From: Chlorella sorokiniana
Taxonomy: Eukaryota > Chlorophyta > Trebouxiophyceae > Chlorellales > Chlorellaceae
Assembly: GCA_025917655.1 (NCBI GenBank)
Contig: CP084619.1
Span: 62,001-126,000 of the forward strand
Direction of reading: 5' to 3'
DNA length: 64,000 bases
The translations under genes and the position numbers were made by a program. The notes under the pieces are model-generated. The model worked only from the letters and a program-made list of their open reading frames with translations, had not been told where the DNA came from and ran no database searches. Below, in pieces: positions 20,880 to 31,812 of the stretch; the stretch's first letter is position 1; each line of letters opens with the position of its first letter.

Positions 20880-23480
20880 ACCGACGGCAAGGGCACCAGC
20901 AAAACAGAGTTCAGGCAGCTCCTCGAGGGCGCTGCCACCGTCATCCCACGGGCGGCACAGCGCCCCGTCATCCAGCGTGCGAACCGTGACCGCCCACCAT
21001 CCGCCGTAACGACAGCCCCCATGCATGCCAGGACCGGCTCACCCGGAAGGCGCTGCCAGGTGCTGCCGCCCCGTCTGCTGCGTGCTGCTGCAACAGCACC
21101 CTGCCCTCCACCAGGCACCCCTCTGAAGTGGAGCGCACCAGGAGCAGTAGCGGAGGCAGCTCAACTCGCCAGCGCGAGGGGAGCATGGCATGCCATGAGA
21201 CGGGCAGGCATGGGCATGCGCAGCGCCGTGGCAGCCAAGAACGGAGCGGCAGGCACATGAACGGCGGCGCTGCTGCTTCTGCTGCAGTAACCTGTCAGCA
21301 CACAGGTCGCTCCATGCCCCTCACCAACGCCAGCTTTGATTTGCACACGAATCGCGCAGCGAGCTCCAGCTGCAACAGCCCACGTTCTTTGGCAGCCGCT
21401 TCCACAGCTGGGCAAGGCGGGGGCGGGCAGGCATGCAGCAAACAGCACAACGGACCGCTTGCTGCCAGGCAGGGATCCGTCGAGCTGTGGCCAGGCACGC
21501 CGTGTTGCTGGGGGCATTCCTTTGCAGATACCTTGCTGCGGATGTGTACCCCATGCAGCCACCGACGTCTCGACAGCTGGCATATGTGGCACGGCAGCAT
21601 TCCGCTGACAGCAGCGGGCGGCTGTCCACCTCCCACATCTCGGCGCTGAGCAGGGCGCGAGGCTGGAGAACCGCCCACCCAGCTATAGAATCATCCAGAG
21701 CTACAAACCTCGACTGAGAAGTCATGCCCACGTGAGAAGGCCTGATTTGCTGAATGGTGCAGCGATGTAACATTGTAGAGCCGCAAACAAACCAAATGCA
21801 GTTGAGCAGGGCATACAGGGGTGCGCGCTGAGGGCGGTACAGGCAAGCAATCGCATGGGTTGGAAAATTGATGTGGTAGGAACATGATGTGGGAGGCCGT
21901 GGGGGCCATGCGGCCAACAGTGCAATGGAGCAAGGAATACTGCAGGCTAGAAACCACTGGCGGATGAGAAAGACAGGCATGACTGACGAAACGCATCAGG
22001 GGCAGGAAGGCCTGATGTGAAGGGGGACATGAGGCAGCGTCCCGGCCAGGCACAGCCGTGATGTGAAGGAGGACCCAAAGAACGTGTACCAACCAATGTA
22101 AAACGCCATCAGGGAGCCAAGCGCCAAGAAACCGCCAAGCAGTTGCATTTTCCAGGTTTTGAGTTCCTGAACAGTGGTCTCCACCTTGCTGATCTTCGAG
22201 TTGACTTCTTCAAACTTTGTGTCAAAGTTCTTCTCCAGTTCTTCAATCTTTGCGTTCTGCGCCTGCATCATGATCTTCTGTGCCTGCATCAGAATCGGGA
22301 GGGAAGGCAGACAGGGCAGGATTGAGAGGGACGGCAGACTACGGCTGCTCAGGGCTACAATGTTACAGGGGTGCACATGGCGCTGAGAGAAACATCCCAG
22401 TTCCACGCGAGCGCACTCAGCCACCACACAACCGCACCCAGCCACCCCACAAGCCCACTGTAACGGGCGCAAGCATGCTTGACACACCTTCTGGTAGGGC
22501 GTCTCCCCCGTTGCCAGCTTCTTCAGATTCTCCTGCATGAGGCCAGGCATGGCAAAAGACATGGCAGGAGATACCCCTTGAGTGGGCTCTGCAAACAAAG
22601 CACACAGAAGGCAGGGCTGCCACGGGGTTGCAGCCTACACGCCACTCCATCGGGCAGCATGGCAGGCGGCGCAAGTAATATTCAACTCCCCCCACCCCCA
22701 CCGCCCCCACCCGCCCCCACCCGCCCCGCACCAGAATCTCAGACATCGTAATCTCCTGCGCATTCTGCCGCTCTTTCAGTTGGGCAATGGTATCTGCGTA
22801 GCTCATGCGCTCCTGCAATCGCGCCACGTCCGCTGCAGCGGGAACAGAGGCCGGTGCACGACACAGCAGAGAAGGGAAGGAAACCGTCAACAAGATGGAA
22901 CAGTTCATCAGGGGTAAGGTCAAGAATGTGAAGGAGCTGCACCAACCCAGCACCGCAAGTCACAAGCTCCACAGAAAGCGACAGGAAGAGTCACGCACTC
23001 GTCAGCTCCCGAGCTTTCGCCCGGCTTGAATATCCACCGCCCTGCTGCATGGCATGGGGGCATGACAGGCGCTACAGCAACCTGGTGAGCACGCACCCAG
23101 GCCGGTGCAGCAACAAAAGTGCATGGGACCAACGCGGCCAGCTATCCCACCTTGAAGGCCGCTGCTGAAACCGCAGGTGGGCAGCCCGGCGGGCGAGAAG
23201 CACAGCGTCGACCGACAGGCGGCACTGGGCGCCGCCGGTGGCTGCCTGCTGCGCCACGAAGGCAGGCCTGGCCCGCGCTTGGTGCTGCAGCCAGGGCGAC
23301 ACAAGCAAAGACGATGTGAGGCCGAGCAGGCGGTGTGAAGGGGCTCAGCAGCCAGCCGGGGGCACCCTCCTGCCATTGCAAAACCTTCCAACGCACCCAG
23401 CAACATCTAAGCCGTACCCGCTTGCGAACAAACACTGTGTCAACCAAATGCTGTGTCAAACTTGTTGAGGTACATGCACT
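20880..23480. repeat. Tandem unit C of the array
   Basis: About 2.6 kb with copy C and its 3' flank. Positions near 21.57-21.98 kb and 22.07-22.45 kb nearly duplicate unit A, while the 5' exon region (23.13-23.40 kb) is much less similar to A. Confidence 0.85.
21996..23406 (-). CDS. Small coiled-coil protein with C-terminal membrane anchor, copy C
   Basis: Exon 1 starts at ATG 23,406 (MLLGALEGFAMAGG...) and is open in the phase needed for exon 2, giving an Arg/Ser/Pro-rich leader likely to be an organelle transit peptide. Exon 2, near 22.83-22.74 kb, codes ADVARLQERMSYADTIAQLK then ERQNAQEITMSEIL. Exon 3, near 22.59-22.49 kb, codes MSFAMPGLMQENLKKLATGE. The last exon is identical to copy A through the coiled coil and hydrophobic segment (LLGGFLALGSLMAFYIGWY) and FFGSSF. 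It then continues 20 residues further, to a stop at 21,996, because the sequence after FFGSSF differs. This is the most complete of the three copies. Function unknown; DUF1640-like topology is only a comparison. Confidence 0.6.
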
Positions 23481-23876
23481 ACAAGCTAGACCCACACTTG
23501 ACAAATCAAGCCACAAAATCAAAATCAGCTTACCTTGGGATCGACTTTAATTGCTTTGGGTTCGATTGGTGCATCAGCTCCTGAGCTCTTGCTGAAGTCG
23601 ATTCCCGCCGCCCCCTTCACCGTTGCCTTCGGATTACCTTTCTCGCGTATAGTGATATACGCAGGTGAGAGCGGCGGTCAGGGCCAGATCCTCCAGCATG
23701 TTGGGTTGCGGCGGTGACTTCACGCTCCTGGCGCGTGTTTGGCAGCGCCATAGCGGCCACATTGCTCAGCAGGGCGAGATCCTGTTGGCCAGAGGTCATG
23801 AGGTAGGGCCGACCTGCCCTCCTGCCGCCCTTCGACGGCCCCTGCCTGTCGTCGTGCTCGCTGCAGACGCAGCCAC
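23480..23876. other. Upstream region between array unit C and the Sec14-like gene
   Basis: Divergent promoter space for copy C (minus) and the Sec14-like gene (plus). An open frame at 23,535-23,717 codes a hydrophobic stretch, but no splice link to the Sec14 exons is convincing. No TATA-like element or other motif stands out. Confidence 0.4.
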
Positions 23877-26800
23877 ATGGCGGTTTCAGCAGCAGGCGAG
23901 GATGCGGAGTGCCAAGCCATGTGGGGCGTGTCGCTGAAGCAGGTGAGTGGGCTGGCTTGCAATCCCCGTCCACTGCCCGCAAGCATCCGACCTGCGCACT
24001 GCCAACCGCCGCCGCCTGCCGTCGTTTGTTGCAGGAGGCGTTGCTAGTGCGGCAGCTGCGCGAGGAGGTGGAGCTGGAGGCCGGGCGGCTGGCCCCTGAA
24101 TGGGGTGCGCATGCACGGGTGCTGCAGCGGGCGGCCAAACGAAGCGTGGCGGGAACGCCGCGCTCGCCTTGCGCTGCCGCCCTGCCAGTTGCGCTGGTCA
24201 AAGCCACGCCTTGCGGGCACATGCTTATCAATGCTGCTCGGCGCCACCATGGAAGCATGACACGCCTGCGCCGGTGCGCCACCCTGTGCAGACGATCACG
24301 TGCTGCGTCGTTTCCTGCGTGCTCGCAAGCACAACATCCTCAAGGCCAAGCTCATGTTTCTGGTGCGAGTGCAGGCAGGGCGGTGTGGTCTGCTGGTGTG
24401 TGTGGGGTGATGGCTGGCAGCGGCAGTGGTGATGGGATGCATACGCGCTCATGCCTGCACCCAGCTGGTCGGGACAAGCACCCAGCTGGCCGGGTCGAAG
24501 GCTGCTGTTGAAAGGGTTGGCTGGGGATGCCAGCGGGCGAGCTGCTCAGACTGCCGGCGCTGCAGCTGCCCCCACCTGGCGGCCGCACTGACGTTGCTGC
24601 GCGCACGCGCCGGGCGTGTGCAGGAGCAGCTCAAGTGGCGCAAGCAGGAGGGCGTCGACACGGGTAGGGCTGGCGGGGGGGGCAGGGGGAAGGTGGGGGC
24701 CTCTTGTGGTGTGCAATGCCAACATTCGCATGGGCACCTTTTCGCTTGCCCCGCTTAGGGCAAGTGGTCAACAGCGGTGTGCCTGGCAGCCTGAAATGAA
24801 CTGAATTTTCTGCCTGTCCTTGTTTGGTTGATTAGGGTGAAGCACCCCCGTCTGGCACCACCCCTCTCGGTGCCCCTCCCCCACCCACCCACCCATTCAC
24901 CCCCTCCTACCTCACCCCTGCCCCCTCACACACACACGGCTGCACCTACACCCCTTTTGCATCCCCCCCCATTCACACCCACACCCACACCCATTCGCAT
25001 ACACATACTTACACCACTCTTACATACACACCATCCCACCCCTCCCACCCGCCTGCCTGCAGTGCTGACCGACTTTGTGTTCCACGAGCGGCAAGAGTTC
25101 GCCAAGTGGTATCCTGAAGGTGGGCCGGGGCAGCAAGCTGCGCAAGCCTTTGTGGGTGTACTGCCGCACGGAATCGCCTCTTTTTTTCCAAGAGAAGTGA
25201 AAGGAGGTGGGGTCCCTTGACTGTGGAGCTCTCATGCCGCGCGCGCAGTCATCTCGGGTCATTTCCTGCCGCTGCTGCCTCCTCGGTGCGCAGGCTTTTA
25301 CGGAACAGACCGCGAGGGGCGGCCCATCTATGTGCAGCAGCCGGGCAAGGTGGGGGCGGCCCGCTGGCTGCCGCCGTGCTTGTTTTACGGCGTTGCGGAC
25401 ACAGGGGCTCAGCGGCCCCCTGCGCCCGGGGAAGGGGCTTGCCCGTGGCGGCCCTGACGCTGCTTCCCTACGCTACTCCTTGCTGCCGCCGAAGCAGCTC
25501 CTGCTGCTGCCGCACTGTCAGCCTGCTGCAGCTGCCGAAACGCTCTTGCAGCTGTCGCGCTGCTTGCTGCGCTGCTGCTCCCCCTCCCTAAGCTGCCCCC
25601 TCCGTGTGGCTGCCCCCTGCTTTGATGGTGCCCCACCCTTTCTCCCGCCGCCGTGCCGCAGATCGACATGACGCAGCTGTGGAAGTTCACCACGATGGAG
25701 CGGTGCGTGCGGTACCACCTGCAGCAGCAGGAGCGGTACTGGCGGCTCGTCGCCCCCGCCGCCAGCCACGCCGCCGGGCGCCTGCACGAGCAGAGCCTGG
25801 TGCTGATTGACATGGACGGTGCGCCGCCCTCAAGCACCTGCGCTGCGTGTTGGCCCAATCGTGGCACTCGTAGCAGCCTCCGCTAGCGCAGACCTCGAAG
25901 CCAGTTTCTGTCCAGGCAGCCGCCGCCAGCGCAGCCTTTTCGCAAACCTGTCCCAGCCGGTGCCAGCGCAGCCTGGCAGCCTGCCCTTTAAGCCGCACGA
26001 CTCGCCAGCCGGGCACAAGGGCTGAGCCGTGGCCTCTGCTGCTGGCCCCCTGCAGGCGTGGGCATCAGCACTGTGACGGGGGAGGTGCGCAAGATAATGT
26101 CGGTCATCATGCAGATCGACCAGGTGGGGCGGTGGGTGGGTGCGGGGTGTTTGGCTGTGCTGTGCGTTTTCATGTGTTTCTGTGTGCGTGCGGTGTCTGT
26201 GGGTGGGTGCGTCTGGGTGCCTTGTGTGCGTGTGGTGTATGTTGTGTTTGGCTGTGGGTGGGTGTGTGCGTGTGGGTGTGTGCGGGCGTCGATTTCCTCC
26301 CCTACCTCCCCCACTCCCCCACCCACCTCACACCCCCACCCACCTCACACCTCACGTCCCCACCTACCTCACACCCCCACCCACCCACCCGCTGCAGGAT
26401 TACTACCCGGAGCTGATGTGGAAGGTGGGCGCCGCCTGCTCACTTTATCATTTAACCACATACACGCCTTACAGCCTGCACACTTTACCACATACACGCC
26501 TTACAGCCTGCACACTTTACCACATACACGCCTTACAGCCTGCACACTTTACCACATACACGCCTTACAGCCTGCACACTTTACCACATACACGCCTTAC
26601 AGCCCGTACCTGCAGTCACGCCACCCAGCTGCCAGCCTGCTGCTGCCCCCGCGTCGGCACATGCATGTGCGCCCCATCCGCTGACGCTCGGGCGTGCCCC
26701 CTGCCCCTGCCTGTGCCCCCCGCCCCCCTTGCAGTGTGTCATCATCAACGCACCCACCACCTTCAGGTGTGCATGCCCATTCGCAGCCGCCCCATTGTTT

Positions 26801-27807
26801 CTGCACCTTCACTCGTGTTGCAGCCGCGGTGCCCGCCCGCCTCCCGCCCACCCTCTCGCCTCGCACAGACCGGCATGGGAGGCGCCCGCCGCGCATCACT
26901 CCCTCTGCTGCCTGTTTTGTCTTGCTCTTTGCTCAGGAACACGTGCCTCGCGCATCGCCCCAGCCAGCCCACCGTGCACAAAACCCTCTCCCTCTCCATT
27001 TCTGCCCCCTCCCATTCCCGCCCTCTCCCTCCTTACCTTTCTCTCTCACACCATATGCGCGCCGCCCACCCTCCATCCACCCCCAGCCTCACACCATGCG
27101 CGCCGCCCGCACCACACGCACATGCACTCACACACATACACACACACACACACACACACATCATGCCGCCCCCGCCCCCCCCCCCCCGTTTCCCCCTCTC
27201 CACACACCCCTTCCTACACTCCCTCCCGCCCACGCACCCAACCACTCACACTCCCCCCTCCAAACGCAGGGTCATCTGGTCCATGGTCAAATACCTGATG
27301 GACGCCCGCACCCAGGCCAAGATCGAGGTGCACGGCAGCGACTACGGCGAGGAGCTGCTGCGCCTGGTGCCCCGGAACAGCTCATGCAGCGGTACGGCGG
27401 CACCAACCCGGCGCCGCTCAGGTGGGTAGGTGGGTCGGCCTGGCCGCGCCTGGCGCCCTGGGGCTGGCAGGAGTCGTGGGCACCAGGGAATGCTGCCCAG
27501 GCCTGGAAACGGTGATGAACTTGGCAGCCCCTGCACTGCAAAACACTGCTGAGCCGTGCCACGCTGGGCGGTCCCCGCTGCACGGCGGCGCCACTCTAAG
27601 CTTCTTTCGCAGCCGGCGACGCAGACGCAGCAGTGTTGTGCCTTCACAAATTGCGCTGCAAGCAACTGACATGGCCCCCTGTCCCGCCTTGCTTTGCAAC
27701 TGTACGACAGAGCGGAGCCGGGCCCTTGGCAGGACCCTGCGGTGCTGCGGGCGCTGGAAGCGCAGCGGCGGCAGCGGCTGGAGCAGGCCGGCGCGCCCCC
27801 AGCATGA
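23877..27807 (+). CDS. Sec14-like phosphatidylinositol/lipid transfer protein (CRAL-TRIO)
   Basis: Cytosolic lipid-binding protein expected to exchange phosphoinositide-pathway lipids between membranes. Twelve exons with GT-AG ends: 23877-23942, 24035-24104, 24292-24362, 24624-24663, 25063-25119, 25294-25349, 25662-25818, 26056-26123, 26398-26424, 26735-26766, 27270-27421, 27711-27807. The CRAL-TRIO N part reads WDDHVLRRFLRARKHNILKA then EQLKWRKQEGVDT. The lipid-binding fold follows with GFYGTDREGRPIYVQQPGK, LVLIDMDGVGISTVTGEV, DYYPELMWK, CVIINAPTTFR and KIEVHGSDYGEELLRLVP. The exons sum to 893 nt. One base is lacking in the C run at 27,371-27,374, where VPPEQLMQRYGGTNPAPL is otherwise expected; with it the product is 297 residues ending LEQAGAPPA. 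The start is the first in-frame ATG and the N-terminal exon is weakly supported. Confidence 0.88.
26457..26606 (+). repeat. 32-bp minisatellite in a Sec14 intron
   Basis: About five head-to-tail copies of a 32-base unit that begins CACATACACGCCTTACAG, nearly identical to each other. It lies between the exon coding DYYPELMWK and the exon coding CVIINAPTTFR. The repeats are directly adjacent with no spacers, so it is not a CRISPR array. Confidence 0.9.
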
Positions 27808-28103
27808 CCTTCCCGCCGGCGCCGCAGGAGGCGGAGGCGGTGGGCGACGGCGCGGCGTGACGGCACGGCCTGGGCAGTGATGCAGCTCCGGCCGCGTGGA
27901 TTTTGTGTGAGCCGAGGCTCGGCGAGCTGCATCTCTCTCCTTGCATTGCCCACGGCACGGTGGCGCCCCTTGCAAGCTGTGGAGGCGGGACGCTGAGGAG
28001 GCAGGGAGGCAGGTTGGGGGCTCGTGCAAGTGCGGCTCAAGAAAGGCTGCAAGTAAGCGCGCATATGCGCCTGTGGGAGTGAGCCAGCTGCTAGGACGCT
28101 AGT

Positions 28104-28108
28104 TTACA
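28104..28108 (-). terminator. Candidate TGTAA poly(A) signal for the minus-strand 28-30 kb gene
   Basis: TTACA on the plus strand reads TGTAA on the minus strand, the poly(A) word of green algae. It lies about 100 bases past the last coding-like block of the minus-strand gene and about 300 bases past the Sec14 stop, fitting the tail-to-tail arrangement. Confidence 0.4.
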
Positions 28109-28212
28109 GGGGGTCAGGCTCAGCAGGTTGAGGAAGGTGTGGTACCCCATCCCAAGCGCCATGGAACGCTGAAGTCGATGCGGCAGCAGACTAAAATATG
28201 TGGCCGAGTCGT

Positions 28213-30331
28213 TTATTTGGCAAGTGCGCTCGAAACATAAAATAAGTAAGTACGAATCGATGCGCTCGGTTGGAAGGGTGGGAGAAGCGAGTACGCGAGA
28301 GGCTGGGTAGGGAAAAGGGTTTGGAAAAAGCTAGTTATTGATCCGAGGGAAGGGACTGGAACCCGGGTGATGGGCAGCTGCACAGCGCGCTCATCGAGCA
28401 GCCACGCCAGAGGCTGCCTGAGGGGGCAGCGTGCCCGCCAGCATGCCGATGAGGGGTGCGGCAGCACAGAATCCTCGACCATCACGCGCAAATCTAGATG
28501 ATTGGCCCAGCGCCCCGCATCCGCCAGCCATGGCCGCTGCACCCGCACCGAGAACGCCGGCTGCTCAATAACCACTGAAGCGACAGCGCCACCCTACGGA
28601 GGGCAGGCCGGGGGCGATGCAGGGGTGGTGACACACCCATGGCTGCCGAACAGAACAGGGATGCAACCAGGCGACCCCCGGGAGGGGGCTGTGAGCACCG
28701 CATGGCAGTGGCCACACGGCGGTGCACCGACCACCAGCAGCACTGGCCGTTTGCTCGAAGAGTGCGCTTGTGCCCACCTTGGGTGGCTTGTGCCACACCA
28801 CGCCGCCGTGGATGCGAGCCAGCCGCCCCTCCTTCAGCCGTTGCACACTGCCGTTGGACGTCGTGAGGAGGCTGCAGCGCAGGAGTGCGGCGCATCCATC
28901 GGCGCTGATCAGGCAGGCCCAACCCGGCTGCAGCCAACATGCTTTTCAGCGCTCGGCAGGCAGGGGCAGCAGACAGGCGGGGGCTGCAGCGCACGCCGGT
29001 GAGGCTCACCCCACATGCCCTCCTGCGCCAGCTCCAGCCGCAGCGTCTCCCGCCAAAGCGGTAAAAGGTGACGCGGCCAACGGCTGGCCGGCTGGCCTGC
29101 AAGGCGCTCGAAGTGACGCTGTGTTTATGGGCAGCGTGCACAGCATAGCGTTGGGCACAGTGTGCGTAGCGTGCAGCGCCCGTTACCAGCCCCAGTGCAA
29201 GCCCAAACGGCAGGCTCCCTGCCTGCAAGGTACTGCTGAGTGTACTGCATGTACGGCAGCGGCGGGTCCCCTACCCGGCTTGCTGACACAACACCCTGTG
29301 CAACATCCCGCACGTGCAACACACCGAGCAGCAGCTAAGGGGCAGGCAGGCACGCACGTGTGCCAGCAGGCTGTTGCGCGCACGCCCACCCGGCTGCAAG
29401 CGCACCTCCGCTGCGGGAGTAAGCCACGCGCCGACAGCAAAGTCGGGCGTCCCCAGGAGCTGCGTTGGGGCAGGCGGCGGCAGCCTCTCATGATCCAAGC
29501 GAGCAGCAGGCGGTGGTTGTCAGCGGAGGGCAGCCAGGCAGCGGCAGCTCGGGTGCGCCCCTCGGGGGCACGGCAGGCTGTACCGCACGGCTGGCTGTAC
29601 CGAATGGCTGGGGGTTACCGCAGACAAGGCACGGGCGTGGCTCACTGTGTAAAAGGAGTTGAGCTTGAGTTCCGGCTGCCGCTGCGAGCCGTCGAAGCCC
29701 ACAACCTCCGGCCCGCCCGCCGCAGGCACCCACCCCAGCACTGCAGCCAGGGGGAGCGGCACGCAGCGGCGGGACGCATCACCGCCGCCGCGCGTGTGGC
29801 GGAAGAGCAAGGATGCATCCTTGCCACATGGCAGGCAGCGCTGGGCGCCCTCACCTCTGGCAGAGTACAGCGACGAGTCTGTGTTGTCACGCACGTGGAT
29901 TATGCCGCTGTCGGCCTCATCAGCTGTGATGGCCCTGCGCATGCAAGCGATGGCAAAGCAGCAGATGAGGCTGAGGTATTTGCGTCAAGAGCTCGCCAGT
30001 GCAACACATAGGGAGCTTCCAGGCTTTGTGACCCACAACTCTCAGCAGGCGCGTGAGTTAGCCCAAGAGAGAGATGGTAATCATAAATACGCTTCATGTG
30101 AGCAGCTGCTCGGCTGGGAGCAGCTTCCTTGGCAGCCCCAAAAGCTGCCCAAGCGGAAGCGCGGCGAAGTTGCACGGCAAGCAGGTTCGGCGCAGGCTGC
30201 CAGAACAGCGAAAAGCAGCGGGCACCCTTCAGCCTCGGGGCAACGGAGATCAGGCGCTGGTTGGGCGGGGGCCAACCCTGCAACCACCGCCCCATCGGCG
30301 ACGGTAAACACGCCCAAAGGAGAGGCATAAT
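28213..30331 (-). CDS. Unrecognised multi-exon protein
   Basis: A series of exon-like blocks with good splice ends on the minus strand. They are MPLLWACLPSPMGRWLQ (ATG at 30,331); AITADEADSGIIHVRDNTDS near 29.93 kb; VVGFDGSQRQPELKLNSFYT near 29.68 kb; LDHERLPPPAPTQLLGTPDF near 29.48 kb; GDPPLPYMQYTQQYLAG near 29.26 kb; GRVTFYRFGG then ETLRLELAQEGMWG near 29.05 kb; SVQRLKEGRLARIHGGVVWH near 28.84 kb; and IEQPAFSVRVQRPWLADAG then NHLDLRVMVEDS near 28.57 kb. The TFYRFGG/ETLRL block changes frame at a GGG run. No family is recognised and no catalytic pattern is visible. I see no clear membrane segment. It may be one gene or two; exon limits are approximate. Confidence 0.45.
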
Positions 30332-30879
30332 CACCTGACGATTGAAGCGGAGCACAGGGCCAGGAGGACAAGAGCCCCGCCCATGTATGTCACCACGCTG
30401 CAAAACCCGCACGAGGGCTGAAAGTCACAGAGACTGCTGCTTGTAACCCTTGTTGCGGGGAATCAATGATGCAAAGCTTGTTCCGTGAGGGTGTGGTACA
30501 GCGGTGCGGCGCTGCCCGCCGTGCTCAGCAAGCCGCTCTCGCCACACATTCACAACCCTGCCATTCTGTATGAAACACGTGATGCAGTTGTTTGATTGTT
30601 TGGCAAGGATGTCAACTGGAACCACGTTCCAACATGCAGCTTTCCGCCCGAGGCTGTTGGTGGGACTCGCCGCCTGCCCTGCAGTTCTGCCTTCCTATCC
30701 CACCAAACCATGCTCTATCCATTACATTACCTATCATCTGAGCTGCATAGTATGGGCTGCAGACACATGCAACAGTCAGCAGTCGGCTTGAGCGCGCGAA
30801 GGCAGAGGCGCAGCAGCAAAGCTGCAGGCTGCCGCGCGGTTCATACCCACCGCTCGCTGCCGCCACCGCCGCCGACGCA

Positions 30880-31330
30880 GCCTCAGGCCAGCTGCGCGTA
30901 GCCGCCGCCGCTCAACACCTCCCTGCAGCCTGGCCTCCAGTGCGGCGAGCCCTTCCTCCATCTCCCCTTGCTCACGTCCAGGGGCGGCAGGAAGCGCACG
31001 GTTCCGAGCGTCTGCCGTGGAGAGGGCGGGCGCCGTGACAAGCAAGGGGCATGGCGGCAGCCCAGGGGGCGAACAAGGCCAGACCCAGCACGCCGCTGCA
31101 TGCGTGTGCGAGCAGCAGCAAAGCAACCGGCAGGCACGCTCACCAGGCCCCGGCAGCAGCAGGCCGCGGCGCCGCCAGGCCGCCCCCGCCTGCTTCTCGC
31201 CAAAAGCTAAGTTGTGAGGCCCCGGCCACTCACGTCGGCCATGGGATGCTCCTGCACAGCACTCAGGGAGAAATCCAAGGAGTAGCATGATGTGTATCCT
31301 GATAAACAGCACCAGGTGAACGAAGCAGCG
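30880..31330 (-). CDS. Possible short unrecognised gene or 5' part of the preceding one
   Basis: Minus-strand blocks joined by plausible splice sites. After an acceptor near 31.31 kb comes TSCYSLDFSLSAVQEHPMAD, then a GT donor. After an intron comes TLGTVRFLPPLD with either a further donor or read-through to a stop near 30.9 kb. An alternative frame of the last block codes a Glu/Arg-rich helix (GEMEEGLAALEARLQGG). Nothing identifies a family. It may instead be the 5' end of the 28-30 kb gene. Confidence 0.3.
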
Positions 31331-31812
31331 TGGTGGTTGGCCCACGGTGCCATACAGCAGGAGCACCCCAAGGTGCTCTAAGCCGGAACACCGGCAAAGC
31401 GGGGCGATGCTGCCCGATGCCTTTGTTGGCAGGCGATGAGTTTACATTCGCAAGCAGGGAAACGCATTTGCAAACAGCCTTGAAAGGGTTGTGTCGCTAC
31501 ATTACTGCGGGGCGGATCATGTATGAAAAAATGAATGAAACAGAGGAATCAAGTGGTGATGACGCGGCTGGTTTGTGTATTTTGTGCGCAGGTTAAAGGC
31601 TGCGTACGGAAGTTGTACAAGCTGCCGAGCCAATGGTTCTCGACTCCGATCATTTTATGGGAATGGGAAGCGATTGAGGGCTTACTGCTGTAGGGAGTGC
31701 CGCCTGATAGGGCGGCCGCCGCTAAACCAGCTTAAGGCTGCTCCCGGGCCTTTCCACTGGGCTGGAAGTGCCAACAAAAAGTGCCAGCAAAACAGGCGGA
31801 AGGGGAAGAGTC
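31331..31812. other. Upstream region of the sialidase-like gene
   Basis: About 480 bases of lower GC between the minus-strand coding-like blocks and the sialidase-like ATG. Only short open frames are present. No conserved element is recognised. Confidence 0.4.

Larger units (their letters stand above)
18300..20880. repeat. Tandem unit B of the array
   Basis: About 2.6 kb, the most diverged of the three units. The flank at 18.3-19.2 kb matches the A and C flanks in patches (for example CAGCATTCCGCTGACAGCAG near 18.86 kb, shared with 16.35 and 21.59 kb). It holds copy B and a large inverted repeat. Confidence 0.8.

Noticed and set aside
26457-26606. CRISPR-like regular 32-bp repeats
   Set aside because: The copies are directly adjacent with no unique spacers, in a eukaryotic intron; it is a minisatellite.
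28330-28400. tRNA-like T-arm sequence on the minus strand (GGGTTCCAGTCCC)
   Set aside because: No acceptor stem, D-arm or anticodon arm can be placed around it, and the stretch reads as protein (QLPITRVPVPSLGSI).
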